A DNA stretch of 34,831 nt from Verrucomicrobiaceae bacterium (GTDB lineage Bacteria; Verrucomicrobiota; Verrucomicrobiia; Verrucomicrobiales; V1-33), in NCBI GenBank assembly GCA_027483175.1, contig JAIXVE010000022.1, forward strand, positions 1 to 34,831. Direction: 5' to 3'. A program made the position numbers and the translations under genes. Positions 15,419 through 23,794 of the stretch are shown here, one piece after another (position 1 is the first letter of the stretch; every line of letters begins with the position of its first letter). Below the pieces are notes generated by a model. The model ran no database searches. It was not told the origin of the DNA and saw only the letters and a list, made by a program, of their open reading frames with translations.

Positions 15419-16777
15419 TTAGCGGGCGTCTTTGGCGGCGTCGTGCTTGGGATTGGGGACGGGGAGTTGGGCGTTGGTGGCGGTGAGGTAGGCGTCGAGA
15501 CGAGCGGCGAGGGATTTGGCTTTATCGGGTTCCGAGGCGAGCCGGTTGGATTTTTCCTCCGGGTCGGTGGTGATGTGATAGAGTTCCTCGTGATGGTCCT
15601 CGTGGAAGCGGACGAGCCGCCAGCCGTTTTCGAGGATGGCGCTGTAGGGGGTGGCACCGCCGGGGTGGTAGTGCGGGTAGTGCCAGCAGAGCGGGCGGGG
15701 GGGCAGGGGTTCGCCGCGGAGGGCTGGGCGGAGGTCGGTCCCGTCGACTGGGGATGGGAGCGGGGCGCCGGCGGCGGCGGCGATGGTGACGCCGAGGTCC
15801 ATGGTGATGACTGGTTCGTCGGAGGAGGATCCGGGTTTGGTGAGGCCGGGCCAGTCGATGATGAGCGGGACGCGGACCCCGCCTTCCCATGGCGAGCCTT
15901 TGCCGGCGCGGAGACCGAGGTTGGAGGTGATAGGGTTTTTGGGGCCGCCGAGGAGACCGCCGTTGTCGGAGGTGAAGATGAAGACCGTGCGGTCGGTGAG
16001 ATTGAGATCGCGGATGGCAGCGCGGAGACGACCGACGCTATCGTCGACGCTGGCGACCATGGAGGCGTAGACCGGGTTGTTGTGAGGGTTGGCGGGATTT
16101 GCGAGGGCCTTGTATTTTGCGATGACCTCGGGTTTGCCGCCGAGGGGAGTGTGGACGGCGTACTGGGGGAAGTAGACGAGGAACGGACGGTCGCGGGAGG
16201 CCTTGATGAAGCTGATGGCGTCGGAGGTGAGGCGTTCGGTGAGGAATTCGCCGTCGGGGCCGTCTTTGAGGGCTGGGTTGCGGTAGGGGGCGAACCATTT
16301 TTCGGGCTGGCCGCGGTGGTAGCCGCCGAGGTTGAGGGAGAAGCCGTGGGCGAGCGGTGAGGCATTGCCGAGGTGCCATTTGCCGATGGAGGCGGCGGTG
16401 TAGTTCTGGGATTTGAGGGCTTCGGGGAGAGTAGTGAGGGCGTCAGGGAGTTCCTTGCACCAGTCGGGCGGGAGGAGTTTGGCGGCGGGGCGTTCGTGGC
16501 CGGCGATCCAGTCGGTGATGTGGGTGCGTGCGGGGCTTTGGCCGGTGAGGAGGGCGGCGCGGGTGGGGGAGCAGACCGTGCAGGCGGAGAAGGCGCGGCG
16601 GAAGGACATGCCTTCTTTGGCGAGTTGGTCGATGTGGGGCGTCTGGTAGAATTGGCTGCCGGTGCAGGTGAGGTCGGTGGCACCCATGTCATCGACGAGG
16701 ATGACGATGAAGTTGAGGGGTTGGGTGGCGGCGTTGAGGGCGAGTGCGGCGCAGAGGAAGAGGAGACAGCGGAGCAT
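15419..16777 (-). CDS. Secreted type I sulfatase (formylglycine-dependent)
   Basis: The protein has 452 residues from the ATG at 16775-16777, which begins a signal peptide (MLRCLLFLCAALALNAATQ). Sulfatases of this alkaline-phosphatase-like superfamily remove sulfate esters from sugars using a formylglycine made from Cys or Ser. The modification motif is present as C69-S-P-T-R, followed by AALLTG. Metal-binding residues are seen in VDDMG (28-32) and in the TSDNGG segment. The GKWHLG motif (132-137) is intact. The end (EELYHITTDPEEKSNRLA) is typical of polysaccharide-active sulfatases of this phylum. The substrate cannot be read from the sequence. No formylglycine-generating enzyme is in the window. 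The upstream region is taken by an inverted-repeat element that ends 53 bp before the start codon. No Shine-Dalgarno sequence is seen. Confidence 0.93.
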   Translation of the reverse strand: MLRCLLFLCAALALNAATQPLNFIVILVDDMGATDLTCTGSQFYQTPHIDQLAKEGMSFRRAFSACTVCSPTRAALLTGQSPARTHITDWIAGHERPAAKLLPPDWCKELPDALTTLPEALKSQNYTAASIGKWHLGNASPLAHGFSLNLGGYHRGQPEKWFAPYRNPALKDGPDGEFLTERLTSDAISFIKASRDRPFLVYFPQYAVHTPLGGKPEVIAKYKALANPANPHNNPVYASMVASVDDSVGRLRAAIRDLNLTDRTVFIFTSDNGGLLGGPKNPITSNLGLRAGKGSPWEGGVRVPLIIDWPGLTKPGSSSDEPVITMDLGVTIAAAAGAPLPSPVDGTDLRPALRGEPLPPRPLCWHYPHYHPGGATPYSAILENGWRLVRFHEDHHEELYHITTDPEEKSNRLASEPDKAKSLAARLDAYLTATNAQLPVPNPKHDAAKDAR

Positions 16778-16829
16778 GGGGGAGCCTGCGGGTTGAGGGA
16801 GCGGGCGCAACGGGGAGGGTTCCCGCGTT

Positions 16830-17036
16830 TAGTGCAGCCCGTCTTACAGATGGTATCTTCTGATTTTGTGGGAAGGAAGGAGGATCCAGCCGCTCTGCGG
16901 AGGGAGGGGGACGGGTCTTTTTCCCGATTCCTGTGTTGCTCGTCGGTTGCGAATCCTGATTCGCGCCCTCCTCGCGCCGTGGACTCGGAAAAAATCCTTC
17001 GTCCATAAGACACCATCTGCAAGACGGACTACACTA
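16830..17036. mobile_element. 207-bp inverted-repeat element, MITE-like, flanked by TA
   Basis: Two 30-bp arms (16830-16859 and 17007-17036) are inverted copies with 26 of 30 matches. All four differences are transitions. Both ends carry TA as outermost bases (TAGTG...CACTA), as expected for a TA target duplication of the IS630/Tc1-mariner type, although TA could also be part of the arm. The inside has no gene. The right end lies 5 bp past the stop codon of the 98-residue gene, and the left end is 53 bp before the sulfatase start. Confidence 0.5.
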
Positions 17037-17041
17037 GCGGA

Positions 17042-17338
17042 TCAGGAGCCGCAGAGGTGGCGGGCGATGCGGAACCATTCGGCGTCGATGGCGGAGGAGG
17101 GAACGGTCGGGCGGTTGGCGCGGGCGAACCAGTAGGCGGCGTTGCCGGAGTCGCCCTCGATGAGATGGAGGAGGGCGTGGACCCACGAGCCATCGGTGGA
17201 GTGGACGTCCTGGGCGATGTTGTGAGCGGCGTCCCAGTCGCCTTTTTTGGCGAGCCAGAGGGCCTTGGCGAGGGGCGGGAGGTCCGAGGGCGGGGTGGGG
17301 TCGGACGAGACGCTGGCGAGGAGGTCAGCGGCGGTCAT
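17042..17338 (-). CDS. Small conserved protein of unknown function (W.HALLH...GD..NA.YWF.RA type)
   Basis: The protein has 98 residues and no signal peptide or membrane segment. The core reads ALWLAKKGDWDAAHNIAQD, SWVHALLHLIEGDSGNAAYW and FARANRP, then EWFRIARHL. I have seen this pattern in small uncharacterised cytoplasmic proteins of Proteobacteria and Verrucomicrobiota (DWD.AH...Q....G.W.HA.LHR.EGD..NA.YWY.RAGRP). It looks like two short TPR-like hairpins. The function is not known. Its start codon overlaps the end of the upstream lipoprotein gene by 14 bp, so the two are probably co-transcribed. No Shine-Dalgarno sequence precedes the ATG. Confidence 0.8.
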   Translation of the reverse strand: MTAADLLASVSSDPTPPSDLPPLAKALWLAKKGDWDAAHNIAQDVHSTDGSWVHALLHLIEGDSGNAAYWFARANRPTVPSSAIDAEWFRIARHLCGS

Positions 17339-17585
17339 TGGTTGAGGAAGGGGCGGGTGGCAGCAGCGCTTTGGAGGTGGGCTGGGTGACGGGAGAGCTG
17401 GCGGGCCGGTAGCCGCGGCGGGCGGATTGTTCCCATTGTTTTTCGGTGCCGCCTTCGGCGTTGTGGAGGATATTGGTGACCGGGCTGATGGCGGTGCTGA
17501 CGAGGGAGGTGGCCGTGCCGAGCCAGTGGGCGGCGGTGCCGCAGGAAGAGAGGCAGAGGGCGAGAGCGAGGGGGAGAAGGCGCAT
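17325..17585 (-). CDS. Small lipoprotein, unknown function
   Basis: The protein has 86 residues from the ATG at 17583-17585. It begins MRLLPLALALCLSSC, with a lipobox L-S-S-C at residues 12-15, so the mature protein should be lipid-anchored at Cys15. The rest (HWLGTATSLVSTAISPVTNI, then a polar part) has no family I can name. The open frame continues upstream through a simple-sequence tract (17591-17647) that is not protein-like. The ATG with the signal sequence is the sensible start. The gene sits between another lipoprotein gene (17708-18421) and the 98-residue gene, all on the minus strand, and overlaps the latter by 14 bp. Confidence 0.7.
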   Translation of the reverse strand: MRLLPLALALCLSSCGTAAHWLGTATSLVSTAISPVTNILHNAEGGTEKQWEQSARRGYRPASSPVTQPTSKALLPPAPSSTNDRR

Positions 17586-17590
17586 TTTGG

Positions 17591-17647
17591 AAGTGAGAAG
17601 TGAGAAGTGAGAAGTGAGAAAGGCAGAAAGGCAGAAAGGCAGAAAGG
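17591..17647. repeat. Simple-sequence tract directly upstream of a lipoprotein start
   Basis: Four copies of the 7-bp unit AAGTGAG (17591-17618) are followed by three copies of the 8-bp unit AGGCAGAA (17621-17644) and a partial copy. The tract starts 6 bp before the lipoprotein ATG (minus strand), so it fills the place of the ribosome binding site and 5' leader. Neither unit length is a multiple of three. Confidence 0.9.
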
Positions 17648-17707
17648 GGAGGGGCGGAAGGGAGGAAGGAGGGGAAAGGCCGGAAGGGAGGAGGGGCTTT
17701 TTTGGGG

Positions 17708-18421
17708 TTATTGGCCCCATTGGGCGGGACCGTCTACGGCGATTGCGCCGGAGGGGAGGTGGATTTTGATGACGGTGGAGGGGCTGACGGCGCGGACGGA
17801 GTGGGAGCCGGAGCGGAGGACGGGATTGCCGCGGAGGAGGAGGACGCCGGTGGCGTTGCGGAAGTGGATTTCGGAGGCTTCGGCGCGGTCTTCGTTGGAG
17901 GAGATGGCGGCGGCGGGTTTACCGGAGGCGAGGAGGATTCTGGCGGTGAGGCCGTCGGGTTCGAGTTCGTAGCGGATGGAGGGGGCTTTGATGTCCCAGC
18001 CGCCGGGGAGAGTGACGCCGGCGTTGTCGAGTTGGGTGGCGGCGGGGGAGAATTCGGAGGCGGCGACGGTGAGTTGGCCGGAGGGGAACTGGAAGCCCTC
18101 GATGCGTTTTTCGGTGGGGGCTGGGGTGGCGGCGGTGCCTGTGGAGGAGGGGGAATCGGTGGCGTCGTCGGGTTTCCATGGCCAGAGATTGGCGGCTTTG
18201 CCGGCGACCTTGCGGGCGCTGGAGCCGAGGAATTGGCCGGTGGCGGAGGTGGCGCGGGCGGTGGCTTTGGCGGTGGCTCGGGTTGCGCCGGCGACGCTGG
18301 TGGTGACGGAACGGGTGACGGAGCCTGCGTTTTGGGCGACGATGCGGCTGGTATTGCAGCTGGACAGCGGCAGGGCGAGTGCGGTGGCGAGCACGGCGGC
18401 TGATGCTGGGAAAGGAGACAT
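17708..18421 (-). CDS. Lipoprotein with a possible OstA/LptA-like C-terminal part
   Basis: The protein has 237 residues. Signal sequence and lipobox are MSPFPASAAVLATALALPLSSC (L-S-S-C, Cys22). Residues ~30-75 are Ala/Thr/Ser-rich and helical (SVTTSVAGATRATAKATARA). The C-terminal ~120 residues are beta-rich, ending ASEIHFRNATGVLLLRGNP, VLRSGSHSVRAVSPSTVIKI and LPSGAIAVDGPAQW. This looks like the short repeated strands of OstA/LptA proteins that carry lipopolysaccharide, where 'l.l.G.p.v..g......a..i.....tg.i.v.G' recurs. The match is by pattern only. It may head a small operon with the next two minus-strand genes, separated from the first by the simple-sequence tract. No Shine-Dalgarno sequence is visible. 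Confidence 0.7.
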   Translation of the reverse strand: MSPFPASAAVLATALALPLSSCNTSRIVAQNAGSVTRSVTTSVAGATRATAKATARATSATGQFLGSSARKVAGKAANLWPWKPDDATDSPSSTGTAATPAPTEKRIEGFQFPSGQLTVAASEFSPAATQLDNAGVTLPGGWDIKAPSIRYELEPDGLTARILLASGKPAAAISSNEDRAEASEIHFRNATGVLLLRGNPVLRSGSHSVRAVSPSTVIKIHLPSGAIAVDGPAQWGQ

Positions 18422-18608
18422 GTTGGGGGACTGATGGAGGTGGAAGGGGCGAGCGGCAAACGTGATCTTCCCGGGGGGAGGCTGGTTTTGAGGGGGGTGG
18501 GGGGGTGAAAAATCCTTTCCCAGCGGGTGGTTGCGCCGCGTAAGTTATGCGTCTACCGTAGTCCCCGCGGTCGAACTCAGGGCTGCGGCCTTACATCCAA
18601 ATAACGCA
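18422..18608. other. Divergent intergenic region with G-runs, 5' leader of ftsH
   Basis: These 187 bp separate the minus-strand lipoprotein from ftsH. G-runs of 6, 6 and 7 lie at 18473-18478, 18492-18497 and 18499-18505. I could not assign a convincing -35/-10 pair for either gene. The frame of ftsH stays open back to about 18531, but that part is not protein-like. Confidence 0.4.
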
Positions 18609-20597
18609 ATGTCCGAAAACCCTCAACGTCCGGGCCCGCCCGAAAATCCAGACCGCCGTGGTGGTGGCAATGAGCCGCAAGGGTTCAACTGGAAGGGCCT
18701 CATTATATTGTCGATCGCGATCGGGCTACTGGCGGCCGGGTTGCTGATACCGAGTTCGGCTGGGGGTCAGAAGCTGGATTACCGGCGGTTTTTGGACATG
18801 GTGCAGAAGGACGAGATCAACAAGGAGAGCGTGAAGAAGATCAGTGAGGTGGGTGCGGAAGTGATCACGTTCACGACCGGGCAGGATCAGGCGAAGCGGA
18901 CGTACCGGGTGCAGTTTGATCCGCTGATGGAGAAGGAGAAGCTGAACACGTTGTTCGCGGAGAAGGGGATTGTGCCGAATTACGAGTACGACAACAACGT
19001 GGGGACGAGCTTCATGTTGAGCCTGTTGCCGGTGCTGCTGCTGCTGGGCGTGCTGTGGTTCTTCTTCCGCCAGCAGATCAAGATGGCGGGGCGCGGGGCG
19101 ATGAGTTTCGGGAAGAGCCGGGCGCGGTTGCTGGCGATGGACAAGAACAAGGTGACGTTCAAGCAGGTGGCTGGATGTGACGAGGCGAAGGAAGAAGTGT
19201 GGGAGCTGGTGGAGTTTCTGAAGGACCCGCGGAAGTTTCAGCGGTTGGGCGGGCACATTCCGAAAGGTGTGCTGATGGTGGGCCCTCCGGGGACGGGGAA
19301 GACCCTGTTGGCGAAGGCGATTGCCGGGGAAGCGGACGTGCCGTTTTTCAGCATCAGTGGGTCGGATTTTGTGGAGATGTTTGTGGGTGTGGGCGCGAGC
19401 CGCGTGCGGGACATGTTTGAGCAGGGCAAGAAGAATGCGCCGTGCCTGATCTTCATTGATGAAATTGACGCGGTGGGTCGGCATCGCGGTCACGGGATGG
19501 GCGGCGGTCATGATGAACGCGAGCAGACATTGAATGCGCTGCTGGTGGAGATGGACGGGTTTGATACGCAGGAAGGCGTGATCATCATTGCGGCGACGAA
19601 CCGGCCGGACGTGCTGGATCCTGCTTTGCTGCGGCCGGGTCGGTTTGACCGTCAGGTGACGGTGAGCCTACCGGATGTGAAGGGTCGCGAGGCGATTCTG
19701 AAGGTTCACGCCAAGAAAGTGAAGATGGCGGCGGATGTGGATCTGGGGGTGATTGCGCGCGGGACGCCTGGGTATTCCGGGGCGGAACTGGCGAACGTGA
19801 TCAATGAGGCGGCGCTGCTGGCGGCGCGGCGCGGGTTGAAGGGGATCACGCTGCGGGAGATGGAAGAGGCGCGTGACAAAGTGCGCTGGGGCAAGGAGCG
19901 GCGGAGTCTGGCGATTTCCGAGAAGGAGAAGGAGAACACGGCCTATCATGAGGCTGGCCATGCGATTCTGCTGGATGTGCTGGAGCACACTGAGCCGCTG
20001 CACAAAGTGACGATCATTCCGCGGGGCCCGTCGTTGGGATCGACGATGTGGTTGCCTGAGGAGGACAAGTACAACACGCGGAAGAACGAATTGCTGGATG
20101 CGCTGGTGGTGGCGATGGGTGGCCGGGTGGCTGAGGAGATTGTGTTCGGGGACGTGACGAGTGGTGCTTCTGGCGACATCAAGATGGCGACGGGGATGGC
20201 GCGGCGGATGGTTTGTGAGTGGGGGATGAGCAATGCGCTGGGGATGGTGGATTACAGCGATGGTGCGGAGCAGTCGATGCTGGCGCGGAGCCGGGATTAC
20301 AGTGAGGCGACGGCGCAGAAGATTGATTCTGAGATTCGGGAGCTGATCGACAATGCTTATCAGCGGGCGAAGACCCTGTTGCTGAAGCACCGTGCGGAGC
20401 TGGATGCGCTGGCGAAGGCGTTGCTGGAGTATGAGACCCTTGATGGGGCGAATGTGAGGGACATCATGGAGCACGGGAGCATGATGAATCCGCCGACGAG
20501 CCAGCCGCCGACGCCGCCGATGATACCTGTGGAGTCATCGGCGCGGGACAGTGCGGAGGAGGAATTGCCGCCTGGGTTGGCGGGTGCTCCGGCGTGA
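18609..20597 (+). CDS. ftsH: ATP-dependent zinc metalloprotease FtsH
   Basis: The protein has 662 residues. FtsH is a membrane-anchored AAA+ protease hexamer that unfolds and degrades damaged membrane proteins and some regulators. Two membrane segments are seen ([18 protein letters not shown], ~31-48, and [19 protein letters not shown], ~135-153) with a periplasmic domain between. The AAA module has Walker A GPPGTGKT at 225-232, Walker B LIFIDEID at 280-287 and the second region of homology ([20 protein letters not shown]). The zinc protease motif HEAGH is at 447-451. The N-terminal tail is longer and more Pro/Gly-rich than in E. coli. I start at the ATG at 18609 (MSENPQRPG) because the frame before it looks non-coding. 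No Shine-Dalgarno sequence precedes it. A terminator follows at 20622-20658. Confidence 0.97.
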   Translation: MSENPQRPGPPENPDRRGGGNEPQGFNWKGLIILSIAIGLLAAGLLIPSSAGGQKLDYRRFLDMVQKDEINKESVKKISEVGAEVITFTTGQDQAKRTYRVQFDPLMEKEKLNTLFAEKGIVPNYEYDNNVGTSFMLSLLPVLLLLGVLWFFFRQQIKMAGRGAMSFGKSRARLLAMDKNKVTFKQVAGCDEAKEEVWELVEFLKDPRKFQRLGGHIPKGVLMVGPPGTGKTLLAKAIAGEADVPFFSISGSDFVEMFVGVGASRVRDMFEQGKKNAPCLIFIDEIDAVGRHRGHGMGGGHDEREQTLNALLVEMDGFDTQEGVIIIAATNRPDVLDPALLRPGRFDRQVTVSLPDVKGREAILKVHAKKVKMAADVDLGVIARGTPGYSGAELANVINEAALLAARRGLKGITLREMEEARDKVRWGKERRSLAISEKEKENTAYHEAGHAILLDVLEHTEPLHKVTIIPRGPSLGSTMWLPEEDKYNTRKNELLDALVVAMGGRVAEEIVFGDVTSGASGDIKMATGMARRMVCEWGMSNALGMVDYSDGAEQSMLARSRDYSEATAQKIDSEIRELIDNAYQRAKTLLLKHRAELDALAKALLEYETLDGANVRDIMEHGSMMNPPTSQPPTPPMIPVESSARDSAEEELPPGLAGAPA

Positions 20598-20621
20598 GTT
20601 GGAGGGAGTGAAAACGATCTG

Positions 20622-20658
20622 ACCGGCGGCGGGGAGTTCCTGCCGCCGGTTTTGTTTT
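20622..20658 (+). terminator. Intrinsic terminator after ftsH
   Basis: The stem ACCGGCGGC (20622-20630) pairs with GCCGCCGGT (20642-20650) around an 11-nt loop and is followed by TTTTGTTTT. It lies 25 bp past the ftsH stop codon. Confidence 0.85.
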
Positions 20659-20751
20659 GCAGGGACGGGTTGGTTGTGGCATTGCGATTGCTCGGGAGGA
20701 GATGCAGAATGAGGCAACTGGCTGAGATTGAGCGATCGAATTTAAAAACTG

Positions 20752-21915
20752 ATGGCACGAACTGACATACCGAGTGGGACGGTGCGCAGCGCATCCCGCA
20801 TTCTGCTTTCGGAGTGGGATGAGGGAGCGGTGACGGCGATGGCGCGTGGATTGCGTGAGGAGACGGGTGGTGCGGCTTTGGCGGTGGTGTTTGTGAGTGC
20901 GGACTGGCGAGGTCAGCTGGGGGAATTGATAGAGATTCTGCAGATTGAGGGGCATGCGCGGCGGGTGGTGGGGAGTTCGGCGGGTGGGATCATCGGGACT
21001 GGGCAGGAGGATGAGGATGTGAGTGGGTGCAGCGTGTTGTTTCTGGACTGGAACGGGGCGGTGGTGCGGACGTGGCCAATTGACGAGCAGTTTCAGATTC
21101 CGGCGGGGTTGACCGCTCCGGGTGGTTGCCTGCTGCTAGGGAATCCGCTGCGGTTGAATGCGGCGCTGCTGCTGGAGGATTTGAATCGTCGCCTGCCAGA
21201 GCTGGCGGTGTTTGGGGGATTGGCGGGAGGGCAGTGGGAGAATGAGAACCTGTTTGTGTTTGAGGATGGCGGTGGCGGGCGGGATGCGGCGGGGTTGCTG
21301 GTGCAGCTGGAGGGCGTGGTGGTGCGCGGGGTGGTGAGTCAGGGATGTCAGCCGATTGGCGAGCCGCTGACGATCACGAAGGTGCAGAATGATCTGGTGT
21401 ATGCGGTGGGCGGGCGGCCGGCTTACGACGTGCTGGTGGAGGCGGTCGAGGGATTGCCAGAGGCGGAGAAGGCGGAGGCGCGTGGGAACATCATGGCTGG
21501 GCTGGCGGCGAGCGAGTATGTGGAGGATTTCCGGCGCGGGGATTTTCTGGTGCGGAACATCATTGGGGGAGATCCGCAGAGTGGGGCGTTGCGATTGGGA
21601 GCGGTGCCGCGGGTGGGGCAGACCCTGCAGTTTCAGATCCGGGAGCGGGATGCTGCGGATGAGGACATGCGGCAGCGCTGTGCGGCGGCGGCGGATCGGT
21701 GGGGGGCGCCGGCGGCGGCGTTATTGTTTGCGTGTGCGGGGCGGGGGCAGGGATTGTTCGGGGTGCCGAATCACGATGCTGGGCTGATGGCGGATGCGTT
21801 TGGGCCGGTGCCGCTGGCGGGATTTTTCTGCAGTGGGGAATTCGGGCCGGTGGCTGGGCGGAATTTCCTGCATGGGTACACGGCGTCGGCGGCGTTGATT
21901 TACGCGGAGGTGTGA
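20752..21915 (+). CDS. FIST-domain protein (FIST N + FIST C)
   Basis: The protein has 387 residues with no signal peptide or membrane segment. The N-terminal FIST part (~20-225) contains VVFVSADWRGQLGELIEIL, RRVVGSSAGGIIGTG and LPELAVFGGLAGG, and the FIST_C part (~230-370) ends with LFACAGRGQGLFG, a NHDA loop and PLAGFFCSGEFGPVAGRNFLHGYTASAAL. FIST domains are thought to bind small ligands, possibly amino acids, and usually sit in signalling proteins. Here the domain pair stands alone, with no kinase, cyclase or HTH attached, as in many bacterial FIST-only proteins. The 3' end overlaps that of the convergent pyrD by 16 bp. It is separated from ftsH by a terminator, so it has its own promoter. 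No clear Shine-Dalgarno sequence is present. Confidence 0.9.
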   Translation: MARTDIPSGTVRSASRILLSEWDEGAVTAMARGLREETGGAALAVVFVSADWRGQLGELIEILQIEGHARRVVGSSAGGIIGTGQEDEDVSGCSVLFLDWNGAVVRTWPIDEQFQIPAGLTAPGGCLLLGNPLRLNAALLLEDLNRRLPELAVFGGLAGGQWENENLFVFEDGGGGRDAAGLLVQLEGVVVRGVVSQGCQPIGEPLTITKVQNDLVYAVGGRPAYDVLVEAVEGLPEAEKAEARGNIMAGLAASEYVEDFRRGDFLVRNIIGGDPQSGALRLGAVPRVGQTLQFQIRERDAADEDMRQRCAAAADRWGAPAAALLFACAGRGQGLFGVPNHDAGLMADAFGPVPLAGFFCSGEFGPVAGRNFLHGYTASAALIYAEV

Positions 21916-23006
21916 GGGGATGAGTGGGTGGAGGAGAAGGCGGCGGCGGCGTTGATGCAGCGGCGGACGAGTTCGGGGCCGTGGTAGACGAGACCGGAGT
22001 AGATCTGGATGAGGGCTGCGCCGGCGTGGAGTTTGGCGATGGCGTCGGCTTCGTTCATGATGCCGCCGACTCCGATGACTGGCATGGCGCCGTCGAGGGT
22101 GGCGCAGAGACGTGCGATGACGTCGGTGCTGCGGGAGGAGAGAGGTGCGCCGCTGAGGCCGCCGGCCTGGAGGGAGGTGGGCGAGTGTTCGACGGATTGT
22201 CTTGATAGGGTGGTGTTGGTGGCGATGACGCCCTCGAGTTTTTCGGTGGCGAAGAGACGGGCGAGACTGTCGATGTGGGCGGGGTCGAGGTCCGGGGCGA
22301 TTTTGATGAGAATGGGGACGTGGCGCTGGTGCTGCTGGGCGAGCTGGGCTTGAGCGGCGTGGAGGGCGCGGATGAGGGAGCGGCAGGAATCTTCCTGCTG
22401 GAGGTCGCGGAGCCCTTTGGTGTTAGGTGAGGAGAGATTGACGGCGATGTAGTCGGCGACTGGGTAGGCGGCCTTGAGACAGATGAGGTAGTCGTCGTTG
22501 GCGCGGTCGTTGGGGGTGTCGAAGTTTTTGCCGATGTTGATGCCGAGGATGGCGGGGGAGGAGCGGCGGGCGACGTTGGCGAGGCCCTGGGTGATGCCGA
22601 CGTTATTGAAGCCCATGCGGTTGATGATGGCTTCGCGGTCGGGGATGCGGAAGAGACGCGGGGCTGGGTTGCCGGGCTGGGGTCGGGGGGTGAGGGTGCC
22701 GATTTCGATGAAGCCGAAGCCGAGGGCGGCGAAGCCGTCGATGGAGGAACCGGATTTGTCGAGACCTGCGGCGAGGCCGACGCGGTTAGGGAAGCGGAGC
22801 CCCCAGAGGGAGAGCGGGGCGGCTTCGGGGGTGGGCGGGAGGAGACGTGGGAGCCCGCAGCGGACGGCGGAGTTGAGGGCGGCGAGAGTGACGTGGTGGG
22901 CCTGTTCAGCGTCCATGGAGAAGGCGAGCGGGCGGAGCAGCGGCCATGATTTTTCCATGAGGAAGCGGGCGGCGGAATGGAGCGGGTGTCGGGCGCTGGA
23001 GGTCAT
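21900..23006 (-). CDS. pyrD: Dihydroorotate dehydrogenase (quinone), class 2
   Basis: The protein has 368 residues. It oxidises dihydroorotate to orotate in pyrimidine synthesis, passing electrons through FMN to membrane quinones. The N-terminal helices (LRPLAFSMDAEQAHHVTL) are the quinone and membrane contact part found only in class 2. Family motifs are GLAAGLDKSG, FIEIGTLTPRPQPGNPAPRLFR, INRMGFNN, INIGKNFDTP, VNLSSPNTKGLRDLQ (with the class 2 catalytic Ser), KIAPDL, NTTLSR and IGVGGI. A second ATG at 22956-22958 (MEKSWPLLRPL) matches the usual family start better, but only the ATG at 23004-23006 has a hint of a ribosome site (AAGGG), so I keep the longer form with doubt. It is divergent from purC (68 bp between the starts), which puts a pyrimidine gene next to a purine gene. 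Confidence 0.95.
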   Translation of the reverse strand: MTSSARHPLHSAARFLMEKSWPLLRPLAFSMDAEQAHHVTLAALNSAVRCGLPRLLPPTPEAAPLSLWGLRFPNRVGLAAGLDKSGSSIDGFAALGFGFIEIGTLTPRPQPGNPAPRLFRIPDREAIINRMGFNNVGITQGLANVARRSSPAILGINIGKNFDTPNDRANDDYLICLKAAYPVADYIAVNLSSPNTKGLRDLQQEDSCRSLIRALHAAQAQLAQQHQRHVPILIKIAPDLDPAHIDSLARLFATEKLEGVIATNTTLSRQSVEHSPTSLQAGGLSGAPLSSRSTDVIARLCATLDGAMPVIGVGGIMNEADAIAKLHAGAALIQIYSGLVYHGPELVRRCINAAAAFSSTHSSPHTSA

Positions 23007-23074
23007 CGCCCTTGACTCATGGCTGGCCCCCCCCTAGTGGCAAGGGTTCAACCAACGATTTTCCCCGACCCGAG

Positions 23075-23794
23075 ATGGATCTGATTTACGAAGGAAAGGC
23101 CAAGAAGCTGTTCACGACTGAGAACCCGAGCGAGCTGCTCATGAAGTTCAAGGATGATGCGACGGCGTTCAACGGCGAGAAGAAGAGCACCTTTGCGGAG
23201 AAGGGGCGGCTGAACAAGACCCTGAGCCTGCATTTGTATCAATTGCTGGAGAAGGAAGGCGTTTCGACGCATTTTGTGCGTGATGACGGGCCGGACACCC
23301 TGATTGTGAAGCGGGTGGAGATCATTCCGATTGAGGTGGTGGTGCGGAACATTGTGGCTGGGAGCCTGAAGAAGCGGACTGGGTTGCCTGAGGGGCAGCG
23401 GTTGCGGCAGCCGATCATTGAGTTCTGCTACAAGAGTGACGAGCTGGGTGATCCGATGGTGAACGACGAGCACATCCGGGAGTTGAATCTGGCGCGTGGT
23501 GATGAGCTGGAGAAGATCAAGCGGAGTGCGTTGAAGATTAACCGGTCGCTGTCGGCATTCTTTGCGAAGGCGGGGCTGACGCTGGTGGATTTCAAGCTGG
23601 AGTACGGGCGGTTGTTTCCGGACAAGCACAACATTGTGCTGGCGGACGAGATCAGCCCGGACACGTGCCGGTTGTGGGATTCGGTGACTGGGAACAAGCT
23701 GGACAAGGATCGGTTCCGGCAGGATCTTGGTGACTTGATCGAAGGGTATTCTGAAGTTCTGCAACGTGTTGAAAATGCGCTCGCTGGTCGCTGA
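23075..23794 (+). CDS. purC: SAICAR synthase (phosphoribosylaminoimidazole-succinocarboxamide synthase)
   Basis: The protein has 239 residues, the usual size for the short bacterial form. It joins CAIR and aspartate using ATP to give SAICAR in purine synthesis. Typical motifs are present: YEGKAKKLF at the N-terminus, DDATAFNGEKK, VKRVEIIPIEVVVRNIVAGSL, EFCYKSDELGDPM, LVDFKLEYGR and LADEISPDTCRLWD. The ATG at 23075 gives the standard start (MDLIYEGKAKKLF). An in-frame upstream ATG adds a non-conserved, Pro-rich piece. The end overlaps the next gene, which looks like another purine-pathway component. No good Shine-Dalgarno sequence is visible. No PurR or riboswitch signal was found in the 68-bp divergent region. 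Confidence 0.97.
   Translation: MDLIYEGKAKKLFTTENPSELLMKFKDDATAFNGEKKSTFAEKGRLNKTLSLHLYQLLEKEGVSTHFVRDDGPDTLIVKRVEIIPIEVVVRNIVAGSLKKRTGLPEGQRLRQPIIEFCYKSDELGDPMVNDEHIRELNLARGDELEKIKRSALKINRSLSAFFAKAGLTLVDFKLEYGRLFPDKHNIVLADEISPDTCRLWDSVTGNKLDKDRFRQDLGDLIEGYSEVLQRVENALAGR

Noticed and set aside
15241..17022. Long minus-strand open frame overlapping GH81 and the sulfatase
   Set aside because: It is a shadow of high GC: its translation is Pro/Ser/Thr-rich low complexity, while the sulfatase in another frame has a full set of family motifs.
17586..17720. N-terminal extension of the small lipoprotein through the simple-sequence tract
   Set aside because: The extension encodes repeated SHFSLLTS-like residues from the repeats, and the lipoprotein signal starts exactly at the internal ATG at 17583-17585.
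17692..17720. Terminator after the 237-residue lipoprotein gene
   Set aside because: The GGGG/CCCC stem is only 4 bp and is followed by A rather than T on the minus strand.
18473..18505. G-quadruplex regulating ftsH
   Set aside because: The three G-runs are notable, but G-runs are common on this strongly G-skewed strand and no specific arrangement stands out.
18531..18608. Upstream start for ftsH
   Set aside because: The added 26 residues have no FtsH resemblance and no ribosome site. The ATG at 18609 starts the usual short polar tail before the first membrane segment.
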